A DNA stretch of 64,000 nt from Periplaneta americana (GCF_040183065.1 NC_091121.1:62280287-62344286), one strand, 5' to 3'; positions 39,301-50,730 are shown, numbered from the stretch's first letter. The notes: a model not told the origin generated them from the letters alone. Numbers and translations: made by a program.

Positions 39301-42300
39301 TACCATTTCAATTGTTTTTGTTAACGTCTTCAAAAGTCCATTTCTGATTACATTAATTTTGCCTTTAACTGAGAGTTCAGAGTCCATACTTTCGAAATAA
39401 TATTTCATTTTTCATCATATATTACATAATGCTCTGATTACATTTATTCAGTCTTTCAAACAGCATAAATATCTAATACTGCTGACACACTCTTCCTCTT
39501 TTTCTCTCCCTCCCTCCCTCTCTCTCTTACATAAGTGAATTGAAATGATGACGAATTTGTGTAGATTTCTACATAAAGCCAAAGTATGTATGTATGTATT
39601 TATTCACACTGCAATGGGTATATACCCGGTGGCAGTGGTAACTAATTACACTCAATAATGACAAGGAAGAAATAAGTGGTAGTTTATTCATCATTTAAAT
39701 GTGGATCAGAATAGGTAATTTTCTGCATGGGTATTATGAAAAATGTTACAACCGAAAATGCGACAATACTGAGCAGAGGATCCTGGTACCTGTAACTTAA
39801 AATCCTACTAATACATTAGTGTTTGAACATACCACATAACATGCAGAACAGGATGATCAACATAGTCGAACACTGGTGCTGCTAACGTGGTTGCAACAAG
39901 TAACAGTTGCATGCCTGTATTCCACTTGCTGATTGCTGTTGGGGAGAGCTGAGCTGTTGCATGTGTCACATCAAAATAACGGCTTAGTGTTCTCTGCAAA
40001 TGCACAAATATGTTAGAAATCTACATTTCTCCTTCCTCCATAACATCATTCCAACAAAGTAAGATAATATACTAACAGGAGGTGGCAGTGACTTATATCG
40101 CACATAGAAGGCTGCTGCAACAAGGAAGCAATCCCTTGTAATGATTGCGCCTGTGAGGACAACTGCAACAAATGAAATGTTAATTTATATCTGTCACAAA
40201 TGTAAGTGTATTATATTACTAAGGAGTCATTTCACTAAAATATAAACTTAATATTATTTAACATAAAACAACTGCATTGTAGCCTACAGTGTATTTGTTA
40301 TATGAAGAATAGGAAACATTTCAAATTTGAGAACAAATGTTGCTGCTAAAAAATATTTGATTCTGGAATTGATTTTGCAATGCCTCAAAGAGGTTTCAAA
40401 AGTGAGAGAGAGAGGAGGGGGAGGGAGGGAGAGAGAGAGAGAGAGTGTGTGTCTGTGTGTGTGTGTGTGTGTGTGCGCGCACCCACTTCACTTGCGTGAT
40501 TCGGGTTCCACATACTGCAGATAGATGGCAAGACTGTGACCCATTTTCAAATTGCACACTATTGCAGGCCACATTATGCATGTGTATCTGTGAAGAATTA
40601 TGTAGTGTACTAGGGTGAGTGTGTGTGTAAGTGTAGTGTAGGGAATAGGTGTGGATAATGATGGTGAGGAAGGGAGAAGGGAAAACCCGGTGCTGGCACA
40701 TAGCCTACTCCTATCGAATAGCACCAAGGGGGCCACCAGGCTTAATGTCCCCATCCGATGGACGAATCACTATCAACAGTGACATATACCTTCTCTTCAT
40801 ATGCACTGCGGAGAGATTTGGGATTTAACTCCGGCATATTGGTGCACAATTTAGTGATTACAGGTTGTGCACTGCCATCTCCTCTAGTCCCGAGGTAGAA
40901 ATGTTAATTTTACATGAAAATTTCTGACTCTATTGAGAATCGAACCTGGGCCAGCTAATCTGGAGGCAGACACACTACCACAGAGCTAACTCAACGGACG
41001 GTTTTCAAAAGTAAGAGCTAACTTTAATTGTTCGTATTTTCTACATAAAACATGATAAACAAGAAATGGGATTTTTTGCATCACCACCCATTGCCATAAC
41101 TCCATTGTAGAGGTTATATGTGTCCACCATTTTGTTCTTGTAAAAGTAACAGCCTCTCTTCAATGCTGCATACAGCAGCTCTGAGTCCTTTAACTCATCA
41201 TTTGTCTTAGGTTTGCTCAAGAACACTCGTTACTTCAAATAGTTTCACAGCCAATAATCTGATGAATTAATGTCTGGCGATCTTGCAGGCCTAGTTACAG
41301 CAAAGTGCCTCCTGGTAACAAGACCACCAGAACAATAAAAAACAAACTCATTGTCATGGTGATGCAAAAAAAAAAAATCCATTTATTTTGTAAAAGGAAA
41401 GTGCCTCCTGGTAACAAAGCCACCAGAACAAACTCATTGTATGGTGATGCAAAAAAAAAAAAAAAAAAAAAAAGCCATTTATTGTGTAATAAGCCAGTGC
41501 TAGAATTTTTAAGATTGTGTAGAGAATGAAGAAAATATGAGCAATTAAAGTTACCTCTTACTTTTGAAAAACCCTGCATTTCTAAAAATTCCCTTCTTCC
41601 CCCAAATTTACAGCAAAAAAATTGAAGTGTGGCTTTGTTATAATATTCATACAATAACTGACTTACCTGGTATTAAGTCCATGTATGTAAGAGTAAGAAA
41701 GAGAGTAGCTATCAAAACTTTATCTGCCATAGGATCCAGGAAACTACCCATCTTTGATGCTTGGCTCTCGAAGTTCCGTGCAATCCACCCATCCAACTGT
41801 TAAATATATTACTCATCACAATTTATATATAATGACATCAATTCTATGCATGAAAGCCTACCAACTATTTCCAGTTTAGTAAAAAATATACAGTAATTGT
41901 TTTTCCTACAATGCTTCTTGCCAATCTATGACAAGCTGCGCATTGGCTGCTTGCCTATCATTACTAAAGTCAGTGCCATGATCTCTCAGCAGGTGGGCTG
42001 TGTTTTAGTTGAACTGTGATTGAGTGCAGTTTATTCCCCTCGTTTGAAGTATGACAACGGTCAACAAATATCCAAAGAGGAAATATATATACATGAACAA
42101 TACATACATAAAGAATAAAAGGTCGTTGTGTAGCAAAACAAGGCAGGAATTTAGGTGTAAATTTCCTGACAAGCTGATTCAATATAGAAATACAATATTA
42201 AATTTGTTGATAGCTTTAACAAAAGAGATCATTTGAATGACCAAAATTCAGACAAAAGTGCTGTGTGCTTAATGACTAAAAACTATATGAAATAGAAGCT

Positions 42301-42845
42301 ACCTTGGAATGTAATCCTCAAAATCCCTGAGTGTATAGCACAGGACACAGGAGAAAAGAATTTCAAAAGCATGTGCAAGATATAACAGTACACAATGGTG
42401 ACCAGGTAAATGACCAGGCAAGCAACTGACACAAAGCCTGCTGAAAGCTACTGTGCTTACTTTCTTCTTTCCAGACTTAATATCACGTCGTAAGAATTAA
42501 ACTGTGTAAGATAACTGAAGTGTAAGAAACTCACTGTACAATATTCCGTTTATCTTACCACTTACCAAATCTGAGATGCCAGCAAATACAAAAACTCCAA
42601 GTGCCATATGGAAGTTTGACTGCAGAATGAGGTATCCAAGAAATGGAGATATGACAATACGTGAGATGCACAGCAAATTGGGAATAGTAAGCACATTTTC
42701 TCTCTTGAAAAAAAAAGAAAACATTACATAATTGGTAGTTAGAATGTTTTTAGAACACGTGAAGCAGGAACATTATCAGTTTATACTTCTTTTATTTCAA
42801 TTACAGAATCTCTTCTACCAGCATATTTGTAACAATAACAATAAC

Positions 42846-42879
<34 letters not shown>

Positions 42880-45136
42880 TGATCAAAATGCTTTGCACTG
42901 TTTCACATTTTCCATTTGATTTTGAAGTGTATTTTAGTAATTAAACCTATCAGAGTAATTTTTATTGAACTTTAAATAATAATAATACAAAATTTTGCGG
43001 ATAATTCCCGATTTTCGGTATTTTGCGGAAGTCCCTGCATTAATTACTGCAGGAATCGACTATATATATTATATATATAACAGTATCTCTCTCCCCTTTT
43101 TTAATCAATAAATTTGACGTTTAATACAATTACTGGTCATAATTAAATGTAAAAATATCACCTCCCTTTCATCTCACACATTTCACTCTTATTCTTACTG
43201 TTACTCAGTATTTAAACTATACCTGGAAACCCTTCTCCTCTCTATCAGTTGTTGAAAGTCAAGTCTCTTTTCTGTGGGGCCTGAACTTCAGTTTACAGTA
43301 AATCTTTCACGTGCTTAATGCTGCATAAAAGCTTGTAATGGTATGTACACGAACAATATTGTGTATAGTTTAATATTTATTTAATTTCATGGTCCTCTGT
43401 TGAAGTTCAAGAAATAGTGTTGATAGCCATTAAATTGAGCGATCACAGATTCAGTTTCCAGCAGGTAGAGTTAAAGTTATCCCTACTACAGACCATGAAG
43501 TCCTACAGGATAGTAGGAGTTATGGCTTATCTCTTTCTTACAGGAATTGGGTCCCTTGTCTTATGTTTGTCCTGCATTATCTAAAGTAGTGGCCCTGTGC
43601 CATGCTGACCACATGACCAGTTTGTAGATGTGTAATGTTGGTTTAAATGCTCAATAAGACATAAATCTTGAAAGGAGATGGTGACAATAGTTAATGTCAC
43701 ATTGAATAAATACTGTTGTTAACTAATACTAGGTAAATTTTCTAGAAATATGTATATTTAAAAGCATTTGATGGTTTCTACTGCCATTCTACTGCATTTG
43801 TAAGCATTTTTTTTTGTCTGCTGTTTCTTCATTAGGAACCTTCACTCACTCTTTTAATAACTTCTCCTTGTTCATCATCATCATCCAAACAAGTATATGG
43901 CCCATGACCTGTTACAGTCTCAGTGAGGAACAGCATTTATTATTATAATCCAAAAAGTGAGACACGATTTCATTTATACATTATACTGCTTAAAAAGGTA
44001 TATATGTAATTAATTTGTTTATGCAAATATACATGAAATAGCTACCACATATATTGTAATAAGTTCTAATACTATTTTTATATTTATGAGAAACAGCATT
44101 TAAGAATATAAATGTTAAAATGTATTACAACGCGCTTCAGTAGCTCATTCATACATAAGTGTGTGTAAAAATCCTCTAAAAATGTGTTCTATCCTACTCA
44201 CTACCTGTTCTGATCACTTGATGATTCAAGTGTTTCGCAAAATTCGCAACAAAAAGCAAAGCAAATTCTATATGTCTTAGGAAATCGTATTTTTGCTTGA
44301 TACAAACTTTACCTTATAATATTTAAGTCTCTTCTACATTTACTTAGAAACTGCTGATTCTTGAAATAGAGCACCATTGTGGTCTTAATTTCAAATAAAA
44401 ATTAATAATTACCATGTAATAATTTACATTTCCAGATAAAATGACTCGTAGATACTGAATATAGTTTTGGAAAAATACATAAACAGACAAATAGCATGAA
44501 TGAAACAATTTTTTCAGTATCAGGAATGTTGAACATGTCTACTTCCGCAAAATCTCGATAGATGTAGCTTCATTTTTTACAGCATCACATTATTCTTCGT
44601 CTGATGTAAAAGTGAAAGAATGTCAATGTAAGGAATTAATAGGAACTAAAAATCATTTTTACCTGAAAATTAAACAGTGTTAGAGCCTAACAGGATCCTA
44701 ATGTAAACTAAAATGTTTATTTTTTATCATGTATCTTTTTATCAAAATATTCTGTCAAGCATTTCCTTCCTCTCTAATGAAATTATAATCGACATTAGAC
44801 TTGAGCATCATCTATCATTAATCTTTCAGTAATCAAACAATTATATACCTCGATAACTTCCTCCATTTTCTCCTTTACTTTATCACGTGTCTCTTTGATG
44901 TCTTTAAGAAGAATCTGTCCACTTTCTTTGAAGCGTTCTTTCTTCTCCTGCAGCATGTCGTGCAGTAGCTCTCTCTGCTTCACGTTCTTGTGTCTCACAA
45001 ATGTCTTCTTCTGATCTAGACTGTAGTCTAATGTCGCCACCCATCCCAATAACTTTGGACGTAACACCTGAGATCGTGTCAGTGCTTGTGCACGACACAT
45101 GCTGATATTCAGCATCTTTAAGATAACTGTTGACAT
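36256..45136 (-). CDS. CRLS1: Mitochondrial cardiolipin synthase, complete, 6 coding exons
   Basis: Joins phosphatidylglycerol and CDP-diacylglycerol to make cardiolipin in the inner mitochondrial membrane. Exons 45136..44849, 42703..42566, 41796..41667, 40162..40077, 39993..39833 and 36343..36256 give 296 residues with matching phases (0, 0, 1, 0, 2); the human enzyme has 301. The N-terminus ([21 protein letters not shown]) is basic and suits mitochondrial import. A charged helix follows ([20 protein letters not shown]). The CDP-alcohol phosphotransferase domain then begins at [20 protein letters not shown]. The signature runs D141, D144-G145, A148-R149, G159, D163, D167 ([10 protein letters not shown]...[10 protein letters not shown]). 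Later parts are [40 protein letters not shown] and a basic tail ending FLKPKK. Several membrane spans are expected. An out-of-frame ATG lies 22 bases upstream of the chosen start. Confidence 0.95.
36782..37210 (-). mobile_element. Internally deleted Tc1/mariner-superfamily element keeping a transposase N-terminus
   Basis: The inverted ends are long and diverged. The left starts tgtaggttgaccagacagca and the right (reverse complement) tgtaggatgactgggcggtg. Both continue ccatgcaacatgtg..aaaccatct and tctgtaggagtg / tttgtaggagtg, reaching gattgtgttagtgaagt. Right next to the right arm, the minus strand encodes [20 protein letters not shown] and [20 protein letters not shown], the N-terminal HTH of the transposase family also seen at 1.8-3.1 and 32.1-33.1 kb. 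The catalytic part is missing. The right arm holds about 35 extra bases. Lies in the last intron of CRLS1. Confidence 0.85.
37211..37775. other. Intronic, nothing recognised
   Basis: AT-rich part of the last CRLS1 intron. Confidence 0.4.
37776..38085 (+). mobile_element. tRNA-derived SINE, family A, near full length
   Basis: The head gccgcaacaatagtctagtg carries an A box (tagtctagtggttag) and the B box ggtttgatccctgg. The body is the same as in the copy at 21866-22126. A (catct)n stretch is inside it at about 37955-37980. Antisense to CRLS1, in its last intron. Confidence 0.85.
38086..39832. other. Intronic, no defined feature
   Basis: AT-rich. About 39160-39320 resembles antisense LINE 3' sequence (aggtggtcttcctg; gtgtccgtaccatttcaatt) but shows no clear protein match. 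A (ccct/ct)n run is at about 39500-39530. Confidence 0.4.
39833..39993 (-). CDS. CRLS1: CRLS1 coding exon 5
   Basis: [20 protein letters not shown] through [17 protein letters not shown] and two bases of a Trp codon. Acceptor tttgcag, donor gtatgt. Confidence 0.93.
40077..40162 (-). CDS. CRLS1: CRLS1 coding exon 4
   Basis: The rest of a split Val codon plus 28 codons, [20 protein letters not shown] to SLPPP. Acceptor ttgcag; donor gttagt is unusual. Confidence 0.9.
40402..40480. repeat. Compound (GA)n/(GT)n microsatellite
   Basis: gag-rich repeats pass into gtgtgt and end gcgcgc. In intron 3 of CRLS1. Confidence 0.95.
40680..41002 (-). mobile_element. tRNA-derived SINE, family C
   Basis: The reverse complement starts ccgttgagttagctctgtgg with an A box, followed by a B box (aggttcgattctc) and a long body that includes tggtgccattcgat-like and gccggcacc-like words near the left end (gcaccaagggggccaccagg). 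In intron 3 of CRLS1. Confidence 0.72.
41041..41310 (-). mobile_element. Tc1/mariner-superfamily transposase C-terminal fragment
   Basis: The minus strand reads [19 protein letters not shown], a stop, NYLK, then [20 protein letters not shown] and [19 protein letters not shown]. 'ARSPDIN..DYWLW.YLK..VF..KP.T..ELKD' is the region around the third catalytic Asp. Only this tail remains. Confidence 0.75.
41302..41498. repeat. Two-copy tandem repeat, 96 bp, each with a poly-A run
   Basis: aagtgcctcctggtaacaa recurs with a 96-base period. Each unit has ggtgatgcaaaaaaa and a run of A of different length (12 and about 23), then ccatttatt. It begins at the edge of the transposase tail, so it may have arisen with that insertion. 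Confidence 0.88.
41667..41796 (-). CDS. CRLS1: CRLS1 coding exon 3 (catalytic signature)
   Basis: Residues 143-185 plus one base, [20 protein letters not shown] then [14 protein letters not shown]. Acceptor ttaacag, donor gtaagt. It holds all but the first Asp of the signature. Confidence 0.95.
42566..42703 (-). CDS. CRLS1: CRLS1 coding exon 2
   Basis: Residues 97-142, [20 protein letters not shown] to FVFAGISDL. Acceptor tttcaag, donor gtaagt. Confidence 0.94.
42835..42880. repeat. (AAT)n microsatellite
   Basis: aacaataac then about 13 aat triplets, upstream of CRLS1 exon 2. Confidence 0.95.
42890..44790. other. Intron 1 of CRLS1, nothing recognised
   Basis: AT-rich. A possible degenerate SINE is at about 43435-43480 (gagcgatcacagattcagtt), not delimited. 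Confidence 0.4.
44849..45136 (-). CDS. CRLS1: CRLS1 coding exon 1
   Basis: Residues 1-96: import signal and charged helix. The ATG at 45136 has A at -3. Donor gtatat is less than ideal but in phase with exon 2. Confidence 0.8.
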
Positions 45137-45159
45137 TGTTGCAGTGTTCACATTTCATA

Positions 45160-46690
45160 ACCTGAAACTGTGACAGTAAGATACGTTATATAAGATAACG
45201 AAATTAATATTAATGTCAGTGCTATTTTCTTACATTATGTACATATATGCAGTGTTTTTTTTTTTCTGGTGGAATGCACTGGAATGTAACCTTTTTGTTA
45301 TATTTTTCATCATAGATCCGAGAAATGTTCGAATTTCGTACTGCCAATATATTATGACTGAGGTTTCTCCCAATTCAGCGTCATTGTCTCTCCACTATCA
45401 TCCCTGCTAGTCAACACCATGAGGAACCTGCTTCTTATTAGAATTGTTGGGCCTCCTTTGATCAACTTCAACCTTGACAAGTATATTAAATCTTGGTTAT
45501 TAAAAGCTGAAACAGATATTACAAGGAAAGAGCAATGCTGTGGAAAATCTTCCAATACTTTGGATACCAGTATGTAGTTTAGTAAATGCCTTTGTTGCAA
45601 ACGAATTATTATTTTGTTAATCTAAACTGAATCAGTTTATACTAACGTGGATTTAATTTCTATTTATTCTGAAACGTGCATTAAGATGTGAAAATAAATA
45701 AGGGTTAATTATGTTTTTAACATGATTTTTGTCTGAATTCCCAGTGCACTGGGTGGTAATCATCTCCACCTCGGCTCCAATGAATTTTACCTAGAGTTCC
45801 ACCATCTTTTCCTGTAGAAAAATCACTGCGTATATGTATGTGAGGCAGAGAAGTAGAAAATAAACTAAAAAAAATAACTAGGGTATGTGAATGCATGTTT
45901 TTGCAACAGGTAAGAAACTGTGATCTCCAAGCTGGTAGGCCACTTGTCTTGCTCCGTGTGTTGCTGTCCCATTGAAGGGACCTCAAAAAATGTTGAGGAA
46001 AGGCCGAAAAATGGACGTATTCTAATAGTTATCTCAATAAAGGAGAAGAAAAAAGTTGCAGAATAGTCTTTGAAACATGTTTTGCAGCAGGACTGACTCG
46101 CTTAAGATGTTAGCTGAGACATAGGCTTAACTTAACAAGAGGCAAGCATCACAGTCCACACTAGTCAAGGGAAGCAAGGCTTCAGGCAAATTGTGAATGA
46201 ATGAAGGTCGGAATTAGTTTGTAAGTCCCCAAAGGCCCACAAAAGTCAAGGCTATGTTTTGTCAAAGCATAATTTGAAAAATGTTGAAATATAGAATGGG
46301 AGGAGGGGATATTGTGTAGGTTCATGGCCCATTTATTTTAAGACTCATCCCCACATTTGTCTTAGTACATTAAGAAAACCAAGGAAAGTGACAGGCACGA
46401 GGATGAGTTGTCTCAATTTAGAAGACTAGCCACTTGGTATATGGGGAAGTGATGGGTATTCTGACCAGGGTGGTTCTGGCTTAGAGTGATTGGAATGTGG
46501 CATGTTTCTATCCTTAATCTGAATACATGATTCAGCTGCTGATAGCAACATTTGTTGCACAATGGATGCCAAGTCAGCTGGATGGCCAAGTCCAGTCCTG
46601 TTAATCAGTACCAGAATTTGAGTTGATGGATAATTAAGAAAGGAGCTCTGCTGCTTGATTAATTGTCCAGAATAGAATTCATCGTGATTC
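45160..46690. other. 5' flank of CRLS1 and intergenic DNA
   Basis: A pyrimidine-rich tgacagtttcag word occurs just upstream of the CRLS1 start (on the minus strand, near 45164), so a non-coding upstream exon is possible. No further gene or defined repeat is seen; the 46.4-46.7 kb part shares scattered words with the array to its right. Confidence 0.35.
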
Positions 46691-46696
46691 TGGCTT

Positions 46697-47541
46697 AAAA
46701 TGAGCTGGGGATGTGACCTGATCAAAAGAACTGAGCAGGTAATTGATGCTTGCAGTTTCTCACGTCATACCCAGTGCTGTGTTCTGGGTCACAGTTACAA
46801 AGTTCAGCTGTCAGCACAAATTGGATGAAGGATGGAGATCTGGCTTAATATGAATTGGAGGGGAGGATTCAAGGTCGTGACAATCATGCACACAATGATG
46901 CATGTTGCTGCTCTTGCCCTTTGACCCACCCAACTCATCTTAAGCCAGATCTCCCTATAAACCTAATCAATTTGGGCTGACAGAGTTGAACTCGATTACT
47001 GACGACCCAATATACAGAATTGGGAATGTCTGAGTTTGGGTCGGTCAAGGGGAAGAGTATACCAACATGCATCGTTGTACGCACAACCTTGACGCCCCCA
47101 CCCAACTCATCTTAGGCCAGATCTCCATCTCCCATCCAATTTGTGCTGACAACTGAACTCGGTGTCTGTGACACAGAACTCAACACTGTGTATGACCTGA
47201 GAAGCTACAAGTATATATTACCTGCTCATGTCCATACCTATTGCAAGCATGAAGCCCTCAACTTTGACCCGGTGCTTCTGGGCTGCCTGAGCCATGTTAA
47301 ACTTCATCAACTCAAATTAATAGAGTAGGAAGTAATTGTGATTGTGACTTAAGATGAGGCGTGATCAAGCAAGCAATGAATGCTTGCTGCTTCTGAAGTC
47401 ATTCCAAATTCTGTATATTGGGTCACCAATAATAGCGTTCCAGTCCAAACTGGATTAGGCTTATAGGGAGATCTGGCGTAAGATGAGTTGCGGTGAGCCA
47501 AAGAGCAAGAGTAGCAACATGCATCGTTTTATGCACAGATT
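46697..47541. repeat. Four copies of one ~150-bp unit in +,-,-,+ order
   Basis: The unit contains agcaggtaattgatgcttgc, tctgggtcacag, agttcagctgtcagcacaaa and ttggatgaaggatggagatc, then tggcttaatatgaattgg. Copies: about 46697-46870 (plus), 46890-47030 (minus), 47095-47240 (minus), 47345-47541 (plus). Neighbouring copies in opposite directions make nested inverted arms of 130-150 bases. Copies 2 and 4 also share gcaacatgcatcgt / acgatgcatgttgc ends. The coding frames across it are by-products of the repeat. Confidence 0.75.
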
Positions 47542-48067
47542 CAATGCAACGCAATTTTCTGTTAGCTAGTGCTACATAAAGTACTTTGTCCCCTTTAATT
47601 CTTTATTAACTGCATATACATTTTGTTTCACTGTTCGTCCATCGTTATGTGATCCCGATTCCCTTCTTCATTATGCTTTAGGCATGTCTCTCCTACGGTG
47701 TCCATGTGTGATAATCAGTAGGTTATGGACAATAACACAATACAATACAATATAGCCCTAGTATCAACGATAAGCGTACAATTCACAGATCACTACGTCT
47801 ACTATATTAATGTTGACGTACTTTAGCACAGATTACACATGGATGATAGTATTTGTTATATAGTAAATTTATTTGTCTATGGTAATTATTATATACACAA
47901 CAAATATATGAATTTCCTCCGTGTTATGTTTGAACATTGTTGCCAACTAAGTTTGTGGAAGTATAAAACGCGCTAAAATATTTGCTTACTTCTAATGATT
48001 CGTCATTCTAATGGATTTGTTTGAATTTATGGGAAAATTTTAGAACATGGACTGCACCTACCAAATT

Positions 48068-48232
48068 ATGTCTTAAAATACTAAAAAGAGCAGATTTGCC
48101 TGCGTTTGTCGAATGCGCATCATTATATTTACGAAAAGGCACTTTTCAGTGCCAATAATTTATTTTGTGTGCACAAGGTTGGAATTTTGAAGTAAGAGGG
48201 AAAGGGTGCAGTCCGTGTTCTGGAGTTTATCC
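48068..48232 (+). repeat. Dispersed repeat R, copy 2 (left end missing)
   Basis: Matches copy 1 from cttaaa.tactaaaaagagcagattt to ccgtgttctggagtttat but lacks the first ~40 bases. Confidence 0.85.
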
Positions 48233-49385
48233 GAATTTATTATTATTGCTTGAAACTGAAAGGTGTTGGGTATCTCTAAGGTTTATTTCTATTCGGGGCG
48301 ATTCTGTAGTCTAGCACGTTAATTTCATTAATTGGTAATTTCCGCTAAAATGAAAACATAATTTCCGCAGTTCATACGAGCACAGACATACCACTCATTA
48401 ACATAATGTCTTATATCTTCGTTAAAGGGCTGATTACATATATAACATTATAATATTGTGATCAGGGCTATTATCAACTCCAGGCGATAATCGCCATCGA
48501 TGAGATCTGTATGAAGGTGCAATGTCTCTGGCAATGTAGACGAAGGCAGTGTTCGAATGCATTTTATGTTTGCAGGTTGGTATTATCATTATCATCTTTA
48601 TCTTTACCAATGGAGATTGAGGATTTTCTAACCAATCCGTGTTGTGCGTGTGCATTTTAAAGGCGTTGAATTTACTGCTTTGTGCATAATTTGACGGTTT
48701 TGTTTTTATGATAGAAGAGATTTTTTAGTGAGCTGTGTTTTGCTATATTTCATTTAATATAAGTCTTTACTATTTATTCTTCAAAGAAAAACTGTCTACT
48801 CTAATATGTGAAGATTGACGTAGTATTAAAACGTAAGTAATATACTTTGTTAAGTCAACGGTTATTAGGCGCCTCTGATTGAGGTTCTGGCTGATAACGT
48901 GGGGAGGCCTATTTTGTTTAAAGAAAAGGGAATGAAAGTTGTTTTAACTATGTCGAGTACTAGCGAAAATCTAGTGTAAGTGTTAGTGGAATTTGTTAAT
49001 AAAATTGGTTATGCAAGTCTTGCAAACACAGCCTATTTGTCTATAGATATGATATTTGATAGCCGTCCCAACCAGGGTTTAATAATCGACCTCCTAATCG
49101 ATTCTAGTGCTAAATGAATATTTATATTTAATTCAATTTTTTCTTTAATAGAAACCCTAGTTAGGTAGGCTAGCTATCATTGAGAAATTTATTGGAAATG
49201 CAACAAATAATTTAGGCTACAAGACAAATTACGTTTTATAAAGAAAGAAATGGATTCGGAACACCTCAAAATCTGTGCTTCAGTGGCTGGTCATGATAAT
49301 ATCTTTGAAAAATATTGGAGTGCGAGAGGTCAAATGACTTTATTGTCAAACGCCTGGCATTATAAAACAACAACGTTTTATAAAG
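48233..49385. other. Intergenic, nothing recognised
   Basis: Lies between repeat R copy 2 and the R2-like LINE. It may contain that element's 3' UTR, but no border is visible. Confidence 0.35.
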
Positions 49386-49389
49386 AATA

Positions 49390-50405
49390 TAAATAATTAA
49401 TTATGCAAATCGATGACTTCAGTGCAGTGGAGGATATGTCCAGGGTGCTGTCAGGAACTTTTAATTTTCGGAAAACTTCTAAGGACTCCCGTGGGATTGT
49501 CTCTCTAGCCCCAATTATAATTCCTATAACGTCCCATGTCTTGATATATTTGGTCCCCAAATCACTGCAGCATGGCAGATAAATTGCCTGTTTTTCTTTG
49601 CAGACTTCTCTAGGTTGTTCCTCGCTGTTCTCAAAACGGACTGTGGGATCGAGAACGAGTCCCAATTTTTTTTCGGTCTATAACAATGATATCTGCTCTT
49701 CTAGTTGATCCATCAGTGGAAAGGCACCCAATTTCCTCGTACAGCTCATACTTATCAGCCCGTCGAAGTTCATTGGCAATCATTGAGCGAATTTTATTAT
49801 GACGGTCAATTTTCAGTAATTCTCCCTTCCAGCAAAACTAAGGTTTCTTGCTCATCGCATCTTCTGCAATGGGTAGTACCAAGGCTTCTGCCTGGGAGGG
49901 TTCTGACTGAAATAACGTTGCAGCTCATTTTGATCACGTCAGTCCATTGACTGCAGGAAAGACCCTTGTTGGAAATCCATCATTTCCTTTTCTTCCAGTG
50001 GGAATAAAATATGACACCTCTCCCTTTTCCAGGAAGTTGACTCCATTTCATAAAGGAGTCCTCACGAAGTGTTCTTCTCAAACATTTTGGACGAAAATCA
50101 TTACGGTAACTTGGTCTGGCTGAAGGAGTAAGCGACTAATAGGCCTACTCAGATCAATTTCGTCTTGAAGGTTTCGGGTAGCAGCAATATAAGGATTGTT
50201 TTCATCCAGAAGCAGCCGACATACATTTATGTGCTGAAGAAATGCTTCCCACTGAGCTCTGAAAACTCCTAGACCTCTTAACTTCCGCGGTGCATATATC
50301 ATGGCATTAGGGATGTCCATTGGTAATCCTATGATTTCTTTAACAGAACTACGGATAATTTTATCGACGTCAGCTAGAAACTTTGCAGTTAGATCTTTCA
50401 ATGGT
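49390..50405 (-). mobile_element. R2-clade-like LINE, 3' half of the ORF, decayed
   Basis: The minus strand gives DKIIRSSVKEIIGLPMDIPN, then MIYAPRKLRGLGVFRAQWEA and FLQHINVCRLLLDENNPYIA (50078-50401), the region just after the reverse-transcriptase core. After several frame changes, a segment reads RADIIVIDRKK. This is followed by LGLVLDPTVRFENSEEQPRE, KQAIYLPCCSDLGTKYIK and VIGIIIGARETIPRESLEVF (49378-49665). RADI..V, DPT.RFE and GARGTIP are features of the C-terminal restriction-enzyme-like endonuclease of R2-type elements. No 28S rDNA is present next to it. The 5' part is gone. Confidence 0.8.
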
Positions 50406-50524
50406 GCACACTGCAGGGGATATATGGTCTGCGGCCAGATATATACTAATTAATAATTTATTTACTTGACTCAAAAATCAGAAATAGAACTAATTCTGTG
50501 TTTACAATGGCAATATGTTTTAAG

Positions 50525-50730
50525 CATAAATTTCAGAACACGGATTCCTTCCTTTCTCTCCTACTTCGAAATTCCAACCTTGTGCACATAAAATAAATTA
50601 TTGGCACATAAAAACGCCTTTTCGTAAGCATGATGATGTGCATTCGACAAACGCAGACAAATCTGCTCTTTTTAGTAGGTATCTTAAGAGATAATTGTCA
50701 GTGAGGAATCTGTATACTGAAATTTTCCCA
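50525..50730 (-). repeat. Dispersed repeat R, copy 3 (inverted)
   Basis: The reverse complement matches copy 1 end to end, from atttcagtatacagattcct to ttctgaaatttatgc. It faces copy 2 across the R2-like relic. Confidence 0.88.

Noticed and set aside
40327-40754. Frames with runs of His-Thr or Cys-Val
   Set aside because: Products of the (GA)/(GT) microsatellite and the neighbouring SINE.
41295-41654. 119-codon minus-strand frame with repeated LPGGT
   Set aside because: It is the 96-bp tandem duplication with poly-A runs read through in frame.
46426-46725. 99-codon minus-strand frame with 'QQMLLSAAESCIQIKD'
   Set aside because: No family match, and it borders the alternating repeat array; likely chance.
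48068-50730. Repeat R copies as long terminal repeats of one element
   Set aside because: The two flanking copies are inverted relative to each other, no polypurine tract or primer site is seen, and the enclosed protein is of the R2 LINE type. No LTR or viral element was recognised anywhere in the window.
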